8,714 bases of DNA from Patescibacteria group bacterium. Its GTDB lineage: Bacteria; Patescibacteriota; Microgenomatia; UBA8517. Location: positions 1 to 8,714 of the forward strand of contig JAHKAL010000079.1 in NCBI GenBank assembly GCA_018826545.1. Reading direction: 5' to 3'. Numbering within the stretch: the stretch's first letter is position 1; the number at the start of each line of letters is the position of its first letter. Position numbers and translations under genes: made by a program. Positions 1-5,769 of this stretch are shown piece by piece. The notes under the pieces are model-generated. The model saw only the letters and a list, made by a program, of their open reading frames with translations. It did not search any database and was not told the origin of the DNA.

Positions 1-783
1 ATCTCTTACTCTTTGAAGTGCTTGTTTATCATTTTTTAGATCGAAGGCATATTCTTTTTTAAATTCTGAGACTATCCAATCAACAATTTTTTCATCAAAA
101 TCGTCTCCCCCCAAATGGGTATCACCATTTGTTGAAAGAACTCTTATTACCCCTTGCCCTCCTTCAAGACCGACTTCAATAATAGAAATATCAAAAGTTC
201 CACCACCTAAATCATAAACCGCAATTTGTTGATCTTTTTTCTTATCCATTCCATAAGCCAAGGCAGCAGCAGTGGGTTCATTAACAATTCTTTCTACTTT
301 AAATCCGGCAATTTTACCTGCTTGCTTTGTTGCCTGTCTTTGTGAATCGTCAAAATATGCAGGGACTGTAATAACTGCTCTATCAACAGTCTCACCTAAA
401 TAACTTTCTGCATCTTTTTTAAGTTTCATTAAAATTCGTGCAGAAATTTCCTGTGGTGTATAGGTTTTACCTTCAACATCAACTACTGCCATTTGATCTT
501 TACCAGATTTAATTTCATAGGGAACCATTTCTTCTGTTCTTTTGACCTCTTTATCCTCAGCACGTCTACCCATCAATCTTTTAATTGAATAAATAGTATT
601 TTTAGGATTTAAAATAAGCTGTCTCTTAGCAACATCTCCAACCAAATTCTTAATTGGTTCAACAACTGAAGGCGTAGTGTTTTTCCCAGTATCAACTGCG
701 GGGATAACTTTTGGTCTTCCCCCTTCCATAACAGCAACAACTGAATTTGTTGTTCCTAAATCAATTCCTACAATTTTGCTCAT
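1..783 (-). CDS. dnaK: Chaperone DnaK (Hsp70), N-terminal part, cut by window edge
   Basis: Cytosolic ATP-dependent Hsp70 chaperone that works with GrpE and DnaJ. The frame is open for 261 codons from the ATG at 783 to the left edge, so only the first part of the nucleotide-binding domain is present (the family is about 600-640 residues). Visible landmarks are the phosphate-1 loop GIDLGTTNS (residues 6-14), IKRLMGR around residue 68 (equivalent of the catalytic Lys70 of E. coli), VPAYFDDSQRQA near 140, NEPTAAALAYGM near 168, and the phosphate-2 loop DLGGGTFD (191-198), whose Thr196 matches the Thr199 autophosphorylation site. The segment TPSVVEPIKNLVG is a few residues shorter than in E. coli. 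It starts 5 bases after the grpE stop, with GAAAGG at the end of grpE as a rather distant ribosome site. It is the third gene of the HrcA-controlled operon. Identification is secure. Confidence 0.97.
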   Translation of the reverse strand, partial: MSKIVGIDLGTTNSVVAVMEGGRPKVIPAVDTGKNTTPSVVEPIKNLVGDVAKRQLILNPKNTIYSIKRLMGRRAEDKEVKRTEEMVPYEIKSGKDQMAVVDVEGKTYTPQEISARILMKLKKDAESYLGETVDRAVITVPAYFDDSQRQATKQAGKIAGFKVERIVNEPTAAALAYGMDKKKDQQIAVYDLGGGTFDISIIEVGLEGGQGVIRVLSTNGDTHLGGDDFDEKIVDWIVSEFKKEYAFDLKNDKQALQRVRD

Positions 784-788
784 TTTAT

Positions 789-1247
789 TTAATTTTTCCT
801 TTCTATTTTATCTCCATATACTTTAACTTTTGCATGTCTTAAAACTGGTCCATCCATAAATTTCCATCCCTGCAAAATCAATTCCGCAATAGTCCCTTTC
901 TTTCCTCCTCCACAGGCTTCTATTGCCTCATGAAGTTCTTCATCAAAGCTATCACCTTTTTTGGGTAATATTTCTTCTAACCTCTCATCATACAAAAGTT
1001 TCTTGAAATCAGCAATTATAATTGCTAAACCACTATCTTTCAAATGTATTTGTGCATTTTCAATATCATCTAAAATGGGAAGTATTCTTGCAATAATCCT
1101 TTCTGAAGAAAATTTTAAAAGAATTTCTCTTTCAATTTCTGTTCTTTTTCTTAAATTGTCATAGTCAGCCAATGCTCTTGCCAGTTGATTTTTCAATTCA
1201 TCAACTTTTAGCTTTCCTTCTGGTTTTATAGTTTTCTTACTTTTCAT
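789..1247 (-). CDS. grpE: Nucleotide exchange factor GrpE
   Basis: GrpE releases ADP from DnaK and so resets the Hsp70 cycle in the cytosol. The 152-residue protein is shorter than E. coli GrpE (197), mainly because the acidic disordered N-terminal tail is almost absent. The long dimerisation helix is visible at residues 12-50 with the family signature ADYDNLRKR (27-35), then LPILDDIENA (56-65), and the C-terminal beta domain with FDEELHEAI (101-109) and GTIAELILQGWKFMDGPVLRHAKVKV-type strands (118 onward) that contact the DnaK nucleotide-binding domain. It lies 4 bases after the hrcA stop and 5 bases before dnaK, the usual hrcA-grpE-dnaK order, so it is translated from the same CIRCE-controlled message. 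Nothing looks broken. Confidence 0.95.
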   Translation of the reverse strand: MKSKKTIKPEGKLKVDELKNQLARALADYDNLRKRTEIEREILLKFSSERIIARILPILDDIENAQIHLKDSGLAIIIADFKKLLYDERLEEILPKKGDSFDEELHEAIEACGGGKKGTIAELILQGWKFMDGPVLRHAKVKVYGDKIERKN

Positions 1248-1251
1248 TATA

Positions 1252-1980
1252 TTATAATGATACCTCCTCCATAAGAGTTCTAAAATACTTAAGAATTGGA
1301 ATTACAGTTGGATAACTTAATCTAGCAGGTCCAATAACTCCTAAGGCTGCATTTTTACCATAAACATTAAAATGAGTTGCCACAATTCCAACAGTATTAA
1401 ATCCAGGCCAACCCAAATCCTCTCCAAATAAAACATCAATAGAGCTTCCTGATATTGCCTTTTGAAAAAAAAGCTCTGTCATTTTATCAACTTCCTCAAT
1501 TACAGAAAAAACACTTGCACACGTTTCAACCTCAGAAAATTCTGGATTTAAAAATATATTTGAAAACCCTGCACGCCATATTTTCCCTTCATCTGTTGCA
1601 GCAACGGCTATATTTTTTGTTTTATCAGCCAACACTTTTGTCGCTTCAATTAGTAGGGAATCCAAATCTTTTCGAGAATCCCAAACATCTTCTTTTGTTT
1701 TTACCTCTTCAGTTAAACTCATCTGTTTTTCCTCCATTAATTGGTCTATGTAAAACTTCATAGCTAAAGGTGTGGGAATACGACCAGATGAAGTGTGTGG
1801 TTGTTTCAAATATCCATTTTTTGTTAAAATATTCATCTCACTTCTAATGGTTGCTGGAGATACTCCTAAATTATATTTTTTGTCCAAGTTTTCAGATCCA
1901 ACTGGAATTGCAGTCTCAATATATTCATCAATAAGAGACTTTAGTATTTGTGTTTGTCTTGCTGTAAGTGCTTCTGCCAT
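1252..1980 (-). CDS. hrcA: Heat-inducible transcription repressor HrcA, short form
   Basis: HrcA binds the CIRCE operator and represses the heat-shock chaperone operon; in other bacteria its activity depends on GroEL. The N-terminal winged helix is clear: an initial helix region LTARQTQILKSLIDEYI (residues 5-21), recognition segment LGVSPATIRSEM (38-49) and wing motif LKQPHTSSGRIPT (58-70). The C-terminal signature is also present, LGVIGPARLSYPTVIPILKYF (213-233). At 242 residues it is about 100 shorter than typical HrcA (about 340); by eye the loss is internal, in the GAF-like/dimerisation part between the DNA-binding domain and the segment NIFLNPEF (141-148). The ATG at 1980 is the only reasonable start, because an in-frame TAA lies five codons upstream (1993-1995). 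There is no Shine-Dalgarno and the predicted leader is only about 14 bases. Confidence 0.93.
   Translation of the reverse strand: MAEALTARQTQILKSLIDEYIETAIPVGSENLDKKYNLGVSPATIRSEMNILTKNGYLKQPHTSSGRIPTPLAMKFYIDQLMEEKQMSLTEEVKTKEDVWDSRKDLDSLLIEATKVLADKTKNIAVAATDEGKIWRAGFSNIFLNPEFSEVETCASVFSVIEEVDKMTELFFQKAISGSSIDVLFGEDLGWPGFNTVGIVATHFNVYGKNAALGVIGPARLSYPTVIPILKYFRTLMEEVSL
1263..1270 (-). promoter_or_regulatory. Strong Shine-Dalgarno for grpE inside the hrcA 3' end
   Basis: On the minus strand the sequence reads GGAGGAGG inside the last codons of hrcA. The nearest G lies 15 bases before the grpE ATG, longer than the usual 5-9, with an AU-rich spacer between. No other in-frame start codon lies closer, so the ATG at 1247 is still the best start. 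The site suggests grpE translation is coupled to the end of hrcA. Confidence 0.55.
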
Positions 1981-1992
1981 ATTTAATAAATG

Positions 1993-2019
1993 TTAGCAGT
2001 AGATTAACACGAGTGCTAA
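1993..2019 (-). promoter_or_regulatory. CIRCE operator (HrcA binding site) upstream of hrcA
   Basis: On the minus strand it reads TTAGCACTC, nine bases, TACTGCTAA. The CIRCE consensus is TTAGCACTC-N9-GAGTGCTAA, so the first half-site is perfect and the second matches 7 of 9 positions (first and third differ). The N9 spacing is exact. It ends 12 bases before the hrcA ATG and overlaps the -35/-10 spacer and the -10 of the hrcA promoter, the expected position for repression by HrcA encoded just downstream. Confidence 0.88.
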
Positions 2020-2029
2020 ATGATGTCAA
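2001..2029 (-). promoter_or_regulatory. Sigma70-type promoter of the hrcA-grpE-dnaK operon
   Basis: Minus strand: perfect -35 TTGACA (2024-2029), 17-base spacer, -10 TAATCT (2001-2006) with a TG dinucleotide one base upstream, giving an extended -10 that can compensate for its three mismatches. The start of transcription would be near 1994, leaving a leader of about 14 bases before hrcA. The CIRCE inverted repeat covers the spacer and -10, so repressor and polymerase should exclude each other. Confidence 0.72.
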
Positions 2030-2037
2030 GAGGTTTT

Positions 2038-3768
2038 TTACAAAGAAGTTGATTCTTTAGGAGGTTCTGACATTGGTTCCATTTCTCTTATGGGTAACTT
2101 TTTAAACTTGATGTTTGAAAAAATTCTTTTAAGAAAATTTAGAAAAAATTGAAGCTCTTCTGATTTGAAAATCCATGAAGTTATAAGGTAAACCAAACTT
2201 CCTACAGCAACAACAAATACTGTTAAAATCAAAAGGTTAACTGTATATCTTGTATCCAAAACAAATCTTTCAAAGTTGATATTTTCTAATCCTTCAATTT
2301 TACCCAAAAAGGAAAGTTTTTTAACCCAGGCGGATCTATCAAAAATCTTCAGTAAAAAATACATTACAGATCCTGAAATTACAGAAGAAACTAAAGATTT
2401 TATTATTGGTAATAGTTTTTTAAAAGTTTCTCCATCTCCAATTTTTTTAATTAGGAATATATAAAGTAACAAAGACTGTAAAAAAGTTGAAAAAGAAAAA
2501 GCTGCTGCCAAACCCCAAATTGGAAGATGAAAAACTTTAACTAATACAAAATCAATAGCAATATTAATAAGAATCGTAGTTATCGAAATTTTAACTGGGG
2601 TTTTTGTATCATGAAGAGCATAAAAACTTCTTGCCAAAATTGAAGATGTTGCCTGAAAAAGTATTCCTAAAGCAAAAGCAGAAACAACTAATCCCGTTTG
2701 AACTGTCGATTCCCAACTAAAAATATCAGTCCCGTAGATTAATCTAACAATAGGTATTCTTAGAACAATCAAAAACGTTGAAATAGGAATAATCAGAAAA
2801 GACATTTGGCCTAAAGCATTAAACAAAGTTTTTTTAAATTCACCAAGCTTGTTGGATTGTCTTGTAAGTGTTGGTAATGCGGCTTTGGCAATTGAGGTTC
2901 CAAAAAGACCAACAGGTAAAAGTTGAATTGTATTACCGAAAGTAAAATAGGTATAAGATGCTGTTGAAATTAAAGTTGCTAAAGAAAGCTCAACTGTTTT
3001 TGCGATTTGTAAAAAAGATACTTCTATTAGTCTTGGAACTGCCAGTTTTCCAATCTTTTTAACTTCAGGTGTTATCGCGATTTTTGTTCGAAATCTAAAA
3101 CCTAATTTAAAAGCAAGCGGTAACTGAATCACAAGATGTAAAAATGCTCCAATTAAAACTCCAATTGTAGGGCCTAAAAGTCCTAACCTGGGAGAAAAAA
3201 ATATTGTACCTAGAATTATTCCAAGATTATAAAAAAGTGGAGCAATTGCTGGAACTAAAAATCTTCTTAATGATTCCAAAACCGCTGTTAAAACATAACT
3301 TATTACAAAAAAGCCCTGAGCTGCAAATAAAATTCTTGCAATCAATACAACTTGTTTTCTATCAGCTATTTCAAATCCAGGTACAAAAATCCCATATAAT
3401 TTATCAGCAAAAATAATTATTAATAAAGCTAAAACAAGAAAAATCAAAAAACCGATATTGGTAACACTTCCAGCAATATTCCAAGCATTTTTTCTTCCTT
3501 TTTGCAAAGATTTAGTAAAAACTGGAATAAAAGCTGAAGAAAAAGTACCCCAAACCAAAACCTCAAATAAAAGGTCTGGTAATCTAAAGGCAGCGAAAAA
3601 CAAAGAAAGATCATTCGCTTCAAAAAAATGTGCCAGTACTCTTTGTCTTACTAATCCCAAAACCCTCGAAGCAAGAATCATTACCATTATTATTGATGCC
3701 GCAGAAAAAACAGAAGTTTGTTTTGAAGAAAAAATATTTCTACTTTTATTTAATAGTTTTTTAAACAT
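2038..3768 (-). CDS. murJ: Lipid II flippase MurJ / MviN family membrane protein
   Basis: MurJ moves lipid-linked peptidoglycan precursor (lipid II) across the cytoplasmic membrane and belongs to the MOP exporter superfamily. The 576-residue protein is hydrophobic throughout, consistent with about 14 membrane helices. Family motifs are SRVLGLVRQ (34-42), LPDLLFEVLVWGTFSSAFIPVF (63-84), LPVGLFGTSIAKAALPTLTRQ (284-304) and RSFYALHDTKTPVKIS (380-395). It is longer than E. coli MurJ (511) because of an inserted stretch before the last helices (about 473-505) and a hydrophilic proline/glutamate-rich tail (556-576). By eye, Arg18 and Arg24 of E. coli are kept (Arg35, Arg41) but Arg52, Glu57 and probably Arg270 are not (Phe68, Trp73, Thr280 or Asn279). 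AAAGGA lies just before the ATG. It is followed after 57 bases by hrcA, with no visible terminator between, so read-through into the heat-shock genes is possible. Confidence 0.93.
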   Translation of the reverse strand: MFKKLLNKSRNIFSSKQTSVFSAASIIMVMILASRVLGLVRQRVLAHFFEANDLSLFFAAFRLPDLLFEVLVWGTFSSAFIPVFTKSLQKGRKNAWNIAGSVTNIGFLIFLVLALLIIIFADKLYGIFVPGFEIADRKQVVLIARILFAAQGFFVISYVLTAVLESLRRFLVPAIAPLFYNLGIILGTIFFSPRLGLLGPTIGVLIGAFLHLVIQLPLAFKLGFRFRTKIAITPEVKKIGKLAVPRLIEVSFLQIAKTVELSLATLISTASYTYFTFGNTIQLLPVGLFGTSIAKAALPTLTRQSNKLGEFKKTLFNALGQMSFLIIPISTFLIVLRIPIVRLIYGTDIFSWESTVQTGLVVSAFALGILFQATSSILARSFYALHDTKTPVKISITTILINIAIDFVLVKVFHLPIWGLAAAFSFSTFLQSLLLYIFLIKKIGDGETFKKLLPIIKSLVSSVISGSVMYFLLKIFDRSAWVKKLSFLGKIEGLENINFERFVLDTRYTVNLLILTVFVVAVGSLVYLITSWIFKSEELQFFLNFLKRIFSNIKFKKLPIREMEPMSEPPKESTSL

Positions 3769-3790
3769 TTTCCTTTAATCTTTATCTTAC

Positions 3791-3819
3791 TTGATACGAT
3801 AATTATTTTAGATTATACT
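3791..3819 (+). promoter_or_regulatory. Sigma70-type promoter for rpsT
   Basis: TTGATA (3791-3796, 5 of 6 matches), 17-base spacer, TATACT (3814-3819, 5 of 6). Transcription would begin near 3826, giving a leader of about 34 bases before the rpsT ATG. The leader is very AT-rich and has no close Shine-Dalgarno; the only purine-rich element, GGTGA (3835-3839), is about 20 bases upstream of the start. Confidence 0.66.
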
Positions 3820-3840
3820 TCGAAGCTATCAATTGGTGAA
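3805..3840 (-). promoter_or_regulatory. Candidate promoter(s) for murJ
   Basis: Two overlapping solutions exist on the minus strand. One is TTGATA (3827-3832), 16 bases, TAAAAT (3805-3810), with 5 of 6 matches in each box. The other is TTCACC (3835-3840), 17 bases, a perfect TATAAT (3812-3817). Either would start transcription 30-40 bases before the murJ ATG. Both are interlocked with the rightward rpsT promoter. The sequence alone does not say which is used. Confidence 0.5.
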
Positions 3841-3859
3841 TAATTAAAAATTATAAAAT

Positions 3860-4129
3860 ATGCCAGTAACTAAAACAGCTAAAAGAGCTTTAAGATCTTC
3901 AAAAAAGAAGGCCTTAGTTAATTTTGACATCAAAAAAAAGCTTGAAATTGCAATAAGAGATGCAAAAAAATCTAAATCTTTAGAAGAAATAAAAAAAGCA
4001 ATCAGTCTTTCCGATAGAGCTGTAAAAAAGAATGTTATACATAAAAACAAATCTTCAAGAATTAAAAAAAATCTCACAAAACTTATAAGTCCTAAGAAAA
4101 CTCAGTCTCCAAAGAAGACTAAAAAATAA
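3860..4129 (+). CDS. rpsT: 30S ribosomal protein S20
   Basis: S20 is a small, basic, three-helix protein that binds 16S rRNA early in 30S assembly. The 89 residues are extremely Lys-rich and fit the family in length (about 85-90). The N-terminal KTAKRALRSSKKK pattern matches the rRNA-binding N-terminal helix, and the diagnostic segment SDRAVKKNVIHKNKSSRIKKNL (50-71) matches the D-AAKKGIIHKNKAARxKSRL motif of S20. The C-terminus is a Lys/Pro/Thr tail (SPKKTQSPKKTKK). It is transcribed divergently from murJ from its own promoter and appears monocistronic, because a hairpin overlaps its stop codon and a new promoter-like element precedes the next gene. An antisense open frame exists over it but is only a shadow. 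Confidence 0.94.
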   Translation: MPVTKTAKRALRSSKKKALVNFDIKKKLEIAIRDAKKSKSLEEIKKAISLSDRAVKKNVIHKNKSSRIKKNLTKLISPKKTQSPKKTKK

Positions 4130-4148
4130 TATTATTAAGTCTTCTTTT
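4111..4148 (+). terminator. Candidate intrinsic terminator overlapping the rpsT stop
   Basis: A perfect 10-base inverted repeat, AAAGAAGACT (4111-4120) and AGTCTTCTTT (4138-4147), flanks a 17-base AT-only loop that itself contains the palindrome AATAATATTATT (4125-4136), allowing a longer interrupted stem. The descending arm is T-rich and is followed by TCT, so the U-tract is short and partly within the stem. The ascending arm lies in the last codons of rpsT and the stop codon is in the loop. The stem is weak in G+C, so termination is plausible rather than certain. Confidence 0.45.
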
Positions 4149-4172
4149 CTACTACTTCTAGCCTTGAAGTTA

Positions 4173-4181
4173 TGATATAGT
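4173..4181 (+). promoter_or_regulatory. Extended -10 promoter candidate for the pilN-led operon
   Basis: TGATATAGT gives TGn plus TATAGT (5 of 6 to TATAAT); an overlapping TATGAT (4171-4176) is an alternative. No convincing -35 lies 16-18 bases upstream, which fits an extended -10 promoter. Transcription would begin at about 4183-4188, only a few bases before the ATG at 4190, so the message may be leaderless or nearly so. Confidence 0.42.
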
Positions 4182-4189
4182 TATTCGTA

Positions 4190-4750
4190 ATGGCAACTGC
4201 TCAAAAACATACGGTTGGAATAAATTTATTACCTCAAGAGGAGTTTGCGGCATCTACTTTAGGAAGAATACTTAAATGGCTTCTTTCAACTTTTAGAGTT
4301 ATTGTTATTCTTACTGAGGTTATAGTTATGGCAGTTTTTTTATCAAGATTTTGGCTCGATGCAAAAGCAAATGATTTAAATGAATTGTTGAGAAAAAATC
4401 AAGCTATTCTTAAAACAACAACAGATTTTGAAAATGAGTTTAGAGACATTCAAAAAAAATTAGAAACTTTTTCAAAAATCTCAGAGCTAAAAGCAAATCC
4501 TTTTGAATATATAAATAGAGTAAGTAATAATCTTCCTCAAGATGTTTATTTGACTTCTATTCAAATAACAGACAATTCTATTCAAATGAAAGGGAATTCA
4601 GTAAGTGAAGCGACTATATCCCAATTTTTAGTTAATCTAAAAAAAGATTTCTCAAATATAAATCTTATGGGAACTAATACTAATCAGCAAAATAGTTCTT
4701 TAATTGAATTTAATGCAAAAATTGATATATCCCAGAAAGGAGATAAATAA
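4190..4750 (+). CDS. pilN: PilN-like type IV pilus inner-membrane assembly protein
   Basis: PilN-family proteins are bitopic inner-membrane proteins that pair with PilO and, through a short cytoplasmic N-terminus, with the actin-like PilM, linking the pilus motor to the envelope. The 186-residue protein has the family layout: cytoplasmic N-terminus with the PilM-binding type motif INLLPQEE (residues 11-18), one membrane helix (about 34-54), a coiled-coil stretch (about 57-95), and a C-terminal alpha/beta domain (about 103-182) beginning PFEYINRVSNNLPQDVYLTSIQI-like, as in PilN. There is no Shine-Dalgarno before the ATG, and the predicted leader is very short. The stop codon abuts the start of the PilO-like gene. 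No pilM precedes it; rpsT does. The family assignment rests on architecture and the INLLP motif, not on a database search. Confidence 0.8.
   Translation: MATAQKHTVGINLLPQEEFAASTLGRILKWLLSTFRVIVILTEVIVMAVFLSRFWLDAKANDLNELLRKNQAILKTTTDFENEFRDIQKKLETFSKISELKANPFEYINRVSNNLPQDVYLTSIQITDNSIQMKGNSVSEATISQFLVNLKKDFSNINLMGTNTNQQNSSLIEFNAKIDISQKGDK
4737..4742 (+). promoter_or_regulatory. Ribosome binding site for pilO
   Basis: AAGGAG lies 8 bases before the ATG at 4751, inside the last codons of the PilN-like gene. It is the best Shine-Dalgarno in the right-hand operon and fixes the start of the PilO-like gene even though the previous stop codon is immediately adjacent (TAA followed directly by ATG). 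Confidence 0.75.
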
Positions 4751-5404
4751 ATGGCTTTAAATTGGAAAAAAGATTATGTAAGATACAAAGAACTTTTTCT
4801 TAAACTTCTTATTGTTTACAAAAAAAGGGATGATGTCAGAATGTTTCTCGAAGTACTTCTCTCACTCATAACAATAACTTTTTTTTCAATCTTTGCCTTG
4901 AAACCAACACTTCTTACAATCTCTCAGTTAATAAAAGATAACAGGGAAAAAGAAGAAACTATAAACAAAATGGAACAAAAAATTGAAAATATTGCAACTG
5001 CACAAAATATTTATAATCAGAATATTGAAAAAATTTCTCTTATAGAACAAGCAGTACCAAATACACCAACTCCAGAGAATCTTTTAAGACAAATTGAAGG
5101 GATTGCTTACACAAATTCTGTAACAGTTATAGGCTCATCCGTTAATGAAGTCGTTTTAATCGGAGAAGAAAAGAAAAAAAGTAATAAAAACGAGATTAAA
5201 AACCTTCCAGAAAATGTTAGTACTATTACTTTTTCAGTCAACCTTACAGGTCCTTATTTATCACTTTATAGTTTTCTTTTTGATCTGGAAAGCTCAAGAA
5301 GACCTCTTATTATTAATTCCATCAATATAAACTCATCAAAAAAAGATAATGAATCAATAATCGTAATGTTAATTACAGGTCAAACACCATATATTAAAAA
5401 ATGA
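4751..5404 (+). CDS. pilO: PilO-like type IV pilus inner-membrane assembly protein
   Basis: PilO forms heterodimers with PilN on the outer face of the cytoplasmic membrane as part of the pilus alignment subcomplex. The 217-residue protein has a basic cytoplasmic N-terminus (1-30), one membrane helix (about 31-50), a coiled coil (about 56-92), and a C-terminal domain with the PilO-like pattern TPENLLRQIEGIAYTNSVTV (107-126) and, later, LTGPYLSLYSFLFDLESSRRPLIINS (165-190), which corresponds to the G-Y-x-x-x-x-x-F-L-x-x-L-E-x-x-x-R-x-x-x-I segment of the family. A Lys-rich insertion (about 139-150) separates the two halves. It begins directly after the pilN stop and its TGA overlaps the next ATG by four bases, so translation of the group is probably coupled. 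Function in pilus or secretion-filament assembly is inferred. Confidence 0.78.
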   Translation: MALNWKKDYVRYKELFLKLLIVYKKRDDVRMFLEVLLSLITITFFSIFALKPTLLTISQLIKDNREKEETINKMEQKIENIATAQNIYNQNIEKISLIEQAVPNTPTPENLLRQIEGIAYTNSVTVIGSSVNEVVLIGEEKKKSNKNEIKNLPENVSTITFSVNLTGPYLSLYSFLFDLESSRRPLIINSININSSKKDNESIIVMLITGQTPYIKK

Positions 5405-5769
5405 AAAAAGAAAAAACTCCCAACATTGTTTCTCTTGCAATTTTAACTCTAATTACATCTGTCTTATGGATCTTTTTTAGTTTATATAGAGTTTTCATAG
5501 AAAAATCAGATATAAAAGTCTCCGCAGAAATACTTGAACCTCTCTCTCCAAATCTAAATGAAAAAGTTATTTCAGAGATTGAAAAAAGAGTTTTCATAGA
5601 ACAAAATCAAATACCAGATAATATCATTGCAAAAAAACCAATACCAAATGAAACTGAAAAACAAAGTCCTAGCCCAGAACCAGAACAAACAGAACAACAA
5701 CTGGAACAAGATCAAGATGGAACAGAACCAACAGCAACAACAAGTGCTGAAGTAATAGAAACAATATGA
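5401..5769 (+). CDS. Small single-pass membrane protein of unknown function, in the PilP position
   Basis: I do not recognise a family. The 122 residues comprise a short basic N-terminus (MKKEKTP), one membrane helix (about 9-30), a short charged segment that may be helical, NLNEKVISEIEKRV (51-64), and a hydrophilic tail from residue 70 rich in Pro, Glu, Gln and Thr that should be disordered and lie outside the membrane. The order PilN, PilO, then a membrane-anchored protein with a proline-rich tail resembles pilM-N-O-P, but the folded beta domain of PilP is missing. Its start overlaps the pilO stop (ATGA) and its own stop overlaps the next start the same way, so it is clearly a translated member of the operon. 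The N-terminus MKKEKxP is shared with the next protein. A linker or scaffold role is a guess. Confidence 0.8.
   Translation: MKKEKTPNIVSLAILTLITSVLWIFFSLYRVFIEKSDIKVSAEILEPLSPNLNEKVISEIEKRVFIEQNQIPDNIIAKKPIPNETEKQSPSPEPEQTEQQLEQDQDGTEPTATTSAEVIETI

Noticed and set aside
1981..2037. Terminator between murJ and hrcA
   Set aside because: The only inverted repeat is the CIRCE element, and no T-run follows it on the minus strand.
3844..4077. Open frame of 77 codons on the minus strand, hydrophobic and Phe-rich
   Set aside because: It is antisense to rpsT; its Phe-rich content is the complement of the Lys codons of S20. It has no independent support.
4154..4170. Hairpin ACTTC-7-GAAGT as terminator of rpsT
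   Set aside because: Only five pairs and no T-run follows. The 10-base repeat at 4111-4147 is a better candidate.
5401..5769. Possible TGA recoding (Gracilibacteria-type code) joining the three overlapping frames
   Set aside because: The TGA stops at 5402-5404 and 5767-5769 form standard ATGA stop-start overlaps and the downstream proteins begin with clear membrane anchors, so TGA is read as stop.
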